This document shows positions 35,433-39,010 of a stretch of 39,010 nucleotides of DNA, piece after piece. Numbering within the stretch: the first letter of the stretch is position 1; the number at the start of each line of letters is the position of its first letter. The translations under genes and the position numbers were made by a program. The stretch is from Paenibacillus sp. (lineage in GTDB: Bacteria > Bacillota > Bacilli > Paenibacillales > YIM-B00363), in NCBI RefSeq assembly GCF_035645195.1, contig NZ_DASQNA010000017.1, forward strand, positions 1 to 39,010, written 5' to 3'. The notes under the pieces were generated by a model, which was not told where the DNA came from, ran no database searches, and worked only from the letters and a program-made list of their open reading frames with translations.

Positions 35433-36596
35433 ATGACGACGATCCTACTAACCGACGGATTCATGCGCAAAACGTTATCGGCGGCGCGTTCGCTGGGGGA
35501 GCAAGGGGCGAAAGTGATCGTCTCGGATACGACCTCTTGCACGCCGGCCGCTTATTCCAAGTATTGCAGCCTCTCGCTGACGTATCCGGATCCTGTTCGG
35601 GAGCCGCAGAAATTTTTCGGTTGGTTGAAGGCTGCCGTCCGCCGGCATGCCGTGGACGTGCTGATGCCGATGGACGACGCCGTGCTTTCGCTCGTCATCG
35701 CGCATGAAGAGGAGCTTCCGGCGACGTGCGCGTGCGTGCTCCCGCCCGCAGATGCATACCACATTGCGTCGGACAAGCATTTGAGCTTGCGGTTGGCCGC
35801 ATCCGCGGGCTTGCCTACGCCTCGGACCGTCCTGCCTCGGAGCGCGAGCGAAGTGGACAAGCTGGCAGGGATGCTGCAGTATCCTGTAATCATTAAGCCC
35901 CGGTCCAACTCGGGCTCCAGAGGGATTCGGCTGGCGTCGGATGCGGACGAGCTGAAGCGGGAGTACGCGCTCGTACACAGGGAATATCCGTTCCCGATGA
36001 TTCAAGAGCGGATTCCGACGGGGGAGCGGATCGACGTTTGTCTCTTGTTCAATTTGGAGAGCGAGCTTCGGGCTTCGTTCGTGCAGCGGGAGCTGCGGCA
36101 TTTCCCGTTGGAGCGGGGGCCCAGCACGGCGCAGGAAAGCATATGGCTGCCGGAATTGGCGGCTCGATGCGAAGCGATGCTGAAGAAGCTTGGCTGGCAA
36201 GGCATCGCCGAAGTGGAGTTTATGGTGGATCCGAGAGACGGCTTGCCGAAATTCATGGAAATCAATCCGCGCTTCTGGGACTCCTTGCACCTCTCCAAGC
36301 TCGCCGGAATCAATTTTCCTTGGATGTTGAGCCGAATCGCGCTCGGCGATGACGTGCCGACCGTACGCGATTATGCCGTCGGCGTCCGCTGCCGCAACGG
36401 GCTGCCCGGCGACCTGCTGCATTTCCTCTGGAACGAGAATCGTTTCCGAATGCTACCATCGTACTTAGGGGTGGGGGAGAACGGGGGAGACGATATTCTT
36501 TCGCTGCAAGATCCCGGGCCGGCCTTCGGCTTTCTCCTAGCGTGCGCAAGGCGTGCCTTCGATCGGAACAGGCGGAAATCGGTATTCGACAGATAG
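35433..36596 (+). CDS. ATP-grasp family ligase
   Basis: A 387-residue ATP-grasp protein. N-terminal pre-ATP-grasp domain (ILLTDGFMRKTLSAARSLGE), the YPVIIKPRSNSGSRGI nucleotide-binding loop near 150, the KLGWQGIAEVEFMVD strand and FMEINPRFWDSLHL with metal-binding Glu and Asn near 275. Such enzymes join a carboxylate to an amine or thiol, or add amino acids to a sugar or peptide; substrate unknown. Weak site before the ATG. Confidence 0.85.
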   Translation: MTTILLTDGFMRKTLSAARSLGEQGAKVIVSDTTSCTPAAYSKYCSLSLTYPDPVREPQKFFGWLKAAVRRHAVDVLMPMDDAVLSLVIAHEEELPATCACVLPPADAYHIASDKHLSLRLAASAGLPTPRTVLPRSASEVDKLAGMLQYPVIIKPRSNSGSRGIRLASDADELKREYALVHREYPFPMIQERIPTGERIDVCLLFNLESELRASFVQRELRHFPLERGPSTAQESIWLPELAARCEAMLKKLGWQGIAEVEFMVDPRDGLPKFMEINPRFWDSLHLSKLAGINFPWMLSRIALGDDVPTVRDYAVGVRCRNGLPGDLLHFLWNENRFRMLPSYLGVGENGGDDILSLQDPGPAFGFLLACARRAFDRNRRKSVFDR

Positions 36597-36783
36597 AGGG
36601 GCGGGGGAAAATACTCGGCGGCTGCTGGTGGCCCCGTAGCCTTCGAGCACCCTGATCTCGCAGCGAAGATCGACCGGCGGGGGCAGACGCCCGTCCTTCC
36701 CGGAGCATGCGGAAAAACGAGACGGCTGGGTGAGCGAAAAGCTCGGCAAAAGCTGGTTAGGTGGTGTTACATCCGTCATCGTT

Positions 36784-36797
36784 TGTAAGCGTTTTCC
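36784..36797. promoter_or_regulatory. cre-like site
   Basis: TGTAAGCGTTTTCC fits the core TGNAANCGNTNNC of the catabolite responsive element, lacking the final A. No promoter is clear beside it. Confidence 0.35.
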
Positions 36798-37340
36798 GAC
36801 TTCTTTTGACGAAAGTTTCTATTTCGATCTTGGAATCCACATGTTTCGACAAGATATTACAAAAATACCTATTTACTCAAAAATGTAGAGAATGTAAGAT
36901 TAGTTTATATAAAAAAATGGAAGTGATGATTTCGAACTCGGATAGGGTCGATTGAATTCGAGAAGCAAGAAGTGGGGCCGATCTTCCGACTATGAACAAG
37001 GAAAAACAATGACGAGATGCATCGTGGAAGCGGGAGCGGTTGGATCGGCTAAGCATTCCGGGAGAGAAGTTTCGAAGGGTTGAAGAAGCGGCATCGCCCG
37101 AAGGTGCTGCGGATCGAAGCGACGTCCTCGAGTAATGAAACCCCTGATAGAAGTAGCCCTTAAGACCCAGTTGTAAAGACTCCCCATTTTGCTGAAAAAC
37201 CATCCAGAATTATGACTGAAGTCGCACTTTTATTAAAGCGGGCATTCGCTTGACTCGAACTCGAGAGGTAACGAAATTTTAAAAATTTTGGCAGACAGTG
37301 AAACAATTTGTTGCTTTTGTCGATGAATTGAGTGATAATT

Positions 37341-37355
37341 GATACATAACGTATC
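37341..37355. promoter_or_regulatory. Perfect operator GATAC-N5-GTATC
   Basis: GATAC ATAAC GTATC lies about 170 bp upstream of the 56-aa gene. No strong -35/-10 pair is adjacent, so the controlled promoter is uncertain, but the 10 fixed bases match the other perfect copies. Confidence 0.6.
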
Positions 37356-37522
37356 TAACATTGCGGCATAAATCAACGCATCAGTGCAACGCATTAGGCG
37401 AAAACGGAACATCTCATGGCACATGCCTCATATATAAATGGATCGAATCGACAGCATGTCTAACGAAGACGAGACATAGGTGAAAACCAAGACAAAGAGC
37501 AGTGGTGGAGGAGAGGAAGCTT

Positions 37523-37693
37523 ATGTTGAAGAAGACGACGGTTGACGTGGTTGACGTGCTGGATAGTCTGGGGATAGCCATTGAGAAATGGTATGAATAT
37601 AATAAAGGGGACCTCGGGTTTGCAAAGCCGATACCGCTGATTCGTCCGGCCGACGCGGAAAGACCGCCAGTTCCCTGCAAGGACGCCGTCTAG
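37523..37693 (+). CDS. 56-aa unknown small protein
   Basis: GGAGGAGAGG lies 7 bases before the ATG. The product begins MLKKTTVDVVDVLDSLGIAI, continues EKWYEYNKGDLGF and ends in a proline-rich segment. The amphipathic N-terminal helix could be an interaction surface. No family is recognised; the perfect operator upstream is the only clue to role. Confidence 0.55.
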   Translation: MLKKTTVDVVDVLDSLGIAIEKWYEYNKGDLGFAKPIPLIRPADAERPPVPCKDAV

Positions 37694-37761
37694 GTTGTCG
37701 TCGTAGCGGAAACGAGCATAAACCCGACGGAAACGCTACTGCCGGCTCGGAAAGGGTGATT

Positions 37762-38535
37762 ATGCTGTTCCACTATTTATCTATTGCCTTACTGCTTCTT
37801 TTTGCGACGTACCTCCTCTTCGTATTTCCTACGCAATGGGTCAAAATCGAACGAGTGCGACACCCTCTTGGCCTTAATAAGCGTATTTTTCAAATCAGCG
37901 ATCTTCACGTCGAAAGGTTGAGAGTCTCCCCGCAAAGACTCCGCCGAATCATTGAGCAAGAACGCCCCGATTACATATTCCTCACGGGTGATTACACCCA
38001 GCGCGTATGGCATGTGCCGAAGGTGGACGCCTACCTGCAAGAAATTGCGAGCGTAGGCGTCCCTGTGTTTGCCGTGCTGGGCAACCATGATTATCGCCTC
38101 CAATACTTTGTTTCGATTCTGCTCCAAGCTTTCCGGCGGCGGGGCATTCCGGTGCTGCATAACGAATCGGTGCGGCTTGACGGGTTTACGCTCGTCGGCA
38201 TCGACGATTTCGTATCGGGAAAGACCCGTGTCGAGAAGGCGTTCGAAGGCGTCGGGACGGAGGAGACCTGCGTCGTCATCGCGCATGACCCGAACGTGAC
38301 GCTGCGCATCCGCCGGCCGTTCGACTACTTGATGTGCGGCCATCTGCACGGCAAGCAGTTCCGCCTACCGTTCCTTTATTATTTGAAACGCAAGGGCCCC
38401 CTCGCGAAGAAAGGGATTTACAAAGGACTCCACAAAAACCAGTGGGGGACGTTTTACATTTCCAAAGGGGTCGGCCAAGCGCAGCTTAACGCGAGATTTC
38501 TGGTTCGCAGCGAGCTAACCGTGCATGAATTGTAA
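37762..38535 (+). CDS. Membrane-anchored calcineurin-like metallophosphoesterase
   Basis: A 257-residue protein with an N-terminal membrane anchor (about 1-22) and the full set of metallophosphoesterase motifs: ISDLHVERL, FLTGDYTQ, VLGNHDYR, VVIAHDP and MCGHLHGKQ. Similar to YkuE/YaeI-type phosphodiesterases, which act on envelope lipids or other phosphodiesters; substrate not deducible. The ATG at 37762 follows AAAGGGTGA; a GTG at 37756 overlaps that site. Confidence 0.9.
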   Translation: MLFHYLSIALLLLFATYLLFVFPTQWVKIERVRHPLGLNKRIFQISDLHVERLRVSPQRLRRIIEQERPDYIFLTGDYTQRVWHVPKVDAYLQEIASVGVPVFAVLGNHDYRLQYFVSILLQAFRRRGIPVLHNESVRLDGFTLVGIDDFVSGKTRVEKAFEGVGTEETCVVIAHDPNVTLRIRRPFDYLMCGHLHGKQFRLPFLYYLKRKGPLAKKGIYKGLHKNQWGTFYISKGVGQAQLNARFLVRSELTVHEL

Positions 38536-38601
38536 AGGTTGTCCGCCCGCTCCCATGGTATAGTTAGGTAAAAGAGGACCACACTAAGGAGGGAGCGGCT
38601 G

Positions 38602-39010
38602 TTGAAAGGGCTTCGAGCGCTGCGCATGAAAGAGCCGGCCAATACGATTACGCACTTGATCCCGCTGCTGGCCGGCTTCGTCGGACTCGGCTTTTTGATC
38701 GCTCAACATATGCATGAGCCCGCGAAGCTGACGACGGGAGTTATTTTCGGCGTGAGCGTTATTTTGCTGTACGGCGCGTCCACGGCATACCATTGGATTC
38801 GCGCGACGCCGGGGAAGGTGAAGGTGCTGCGCAAGCTGGATCACATCGCGATTTATTTGCTGATCGCGGGGACGTACACGCCGGTGCTGTATTTCGGCCT
38901 AGACGGCTGGTGGCGCTGGGGGATGCTGGCGGCGGTGTACGCGCTGTCGCTCGTCGGCATCGCGATGAAAATTTGGTTTTTGCATTTGCCGCGCTCCGTG
39001 TCGACCGTGT
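38602..39010 (+). CDS. Hemolysin III family protein (PAQR), 3'-truncated
   Basis: A TTG at 38602 with AAGGAGGG (38587-38594) opens a frame that runs off the right edge. The 136 visible residues include EPANTITHLIPLLAGFVGL, YGASTAYHWIRATPGK, RKLDHIAIYLLIAGTYTPVL and further membrane helices, the hallmarks of the hemolysin III/PAQR family with its conserved His and Asp residues. The function of the bacterial members is unclear. Confidence 0.9.
   Translation, partial: MKGLRALRMKEPANTITHLIPLLAGFVGLGFLIAQHMHEPAKLTTGVIFGVSVILLYGASTAYHWIRATPGKVKVLRKLDHIAIYLLIAGTYTPVLYFGLDGWWRWGMLAAVYALSLVGIAMKIWFLHLPRSVSTV

Larger units (their letters stand above)
36597..37522. other. Long gap with cre-like site and perfect operator
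   Basis: About 925 bases without a convincing gene. Candidate frames on both strands lack start signals and known motifs. It contains a cre-like site at 36784-36797, AT-rich sequence around 36800-36950 and a perfect GATAC-N5-GTATC at 37341-37355 ahead of the 56-aa gene. Confidence 0.5.

Noticed and set aside
35475-36422. Long open frame on the minus strand opposite the ATP-grasp gene
   Set aside because: It is the complement of a well-supported GC-rich gene, and its translation is Arg/Gln-rich without motifs.
36761-36955. 64-codon frame after the ATP-grasp gene
   Set aside because: No ribosome binding site, mixed composition and an overlapping cre-like site; the translation has no recognisable features.

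Overview
The window looks like chromosomal DNA of a Paenibacillaceae bacterium (Paenibacillus/Cohnella-like). The evidence is GGAGG-type ribosome binding sites, frequent GTG/TTG starts, an S-layer-homology (SLH) protein, CpsB/YwqE-type phosphatase and BY-kinase genes of the Firmicutes type, and catabolite-response-like TGTAAGCG sites. No genus marker is present, so this rests on style and gene content. Base composition is mosaic: GC-rich housekeeping-like stretches flank clearly AT-rich blocks.

Region 1 (1-10300) is accessory and partly decayed. It holds the end of a fibronectin-III protein, a lone AT-rich O-antigen polymerase/ligase gene, IS21-family relics, an unidentified broken gene, an acyltransferase-3 gene, a zinc-ribbon microprotein, a dead IS3-family element, a broken aldose 1-epimerase gene and several very small genes (41, 51, 65 and 84 aa).

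Region 2 (10300-30240) is a large exopolysaccharide (EPS) locus of the Wzx/Wzy, BY-kinase-controlled type. A divergent XRE repressor-like gene faces an 87-aa unknown gene, a CpsB/YwqE phosphatase, a secreted SLH protein, Wzz/CpsC and the CpsD kinase. A structured untranslated stretch follows, in the position where Bacillus eps operons carry the EAR antitermination RNA. Then come galU, the initiating phosphoglycosyltransferase, GDP-fucose genes (fcl, gmd), an AT-rich variable block (unknown Zn-ribbon/GT61-like protein, MurJ/Wzx-like flippase, three GT4 glycosyltransferases, one WecG/TagA/CpsF glycosyltransferase), then ugd and manC. The sugar-nucleotide genes imply an acidic polymer that may contain glucose, glucuronate, mannose and fucose.

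Region 3 (30240-39010) is GC-rich: VanZ-like protein, phosphohexomutase with an unusual N-terminal extension, membrane-anchored L,D-transpeptidase, Nudix-like protein, ATP-grasp protein, a 56-aa unknown, a metallophosphoesterase and a truncated hemolysin-III gene.

The most interesting signal is a 15-bp dyad, GATAC-N5-GTATC, found seven times (four perfect, three with one mismatch). It sits upstream of the polymerase, the acyltransferase, the zinc-ribbon gene, a 51-aa gene, the head of the EPS operon/XRE gene (twice) and the 56-aa gene. In three cases it fills the spacer between good -35 and -10 boxes. This suggests one XRE-type repressor regulon joining the main EPS operon to scattered satellite genes, with antitermination as a second layer of control.
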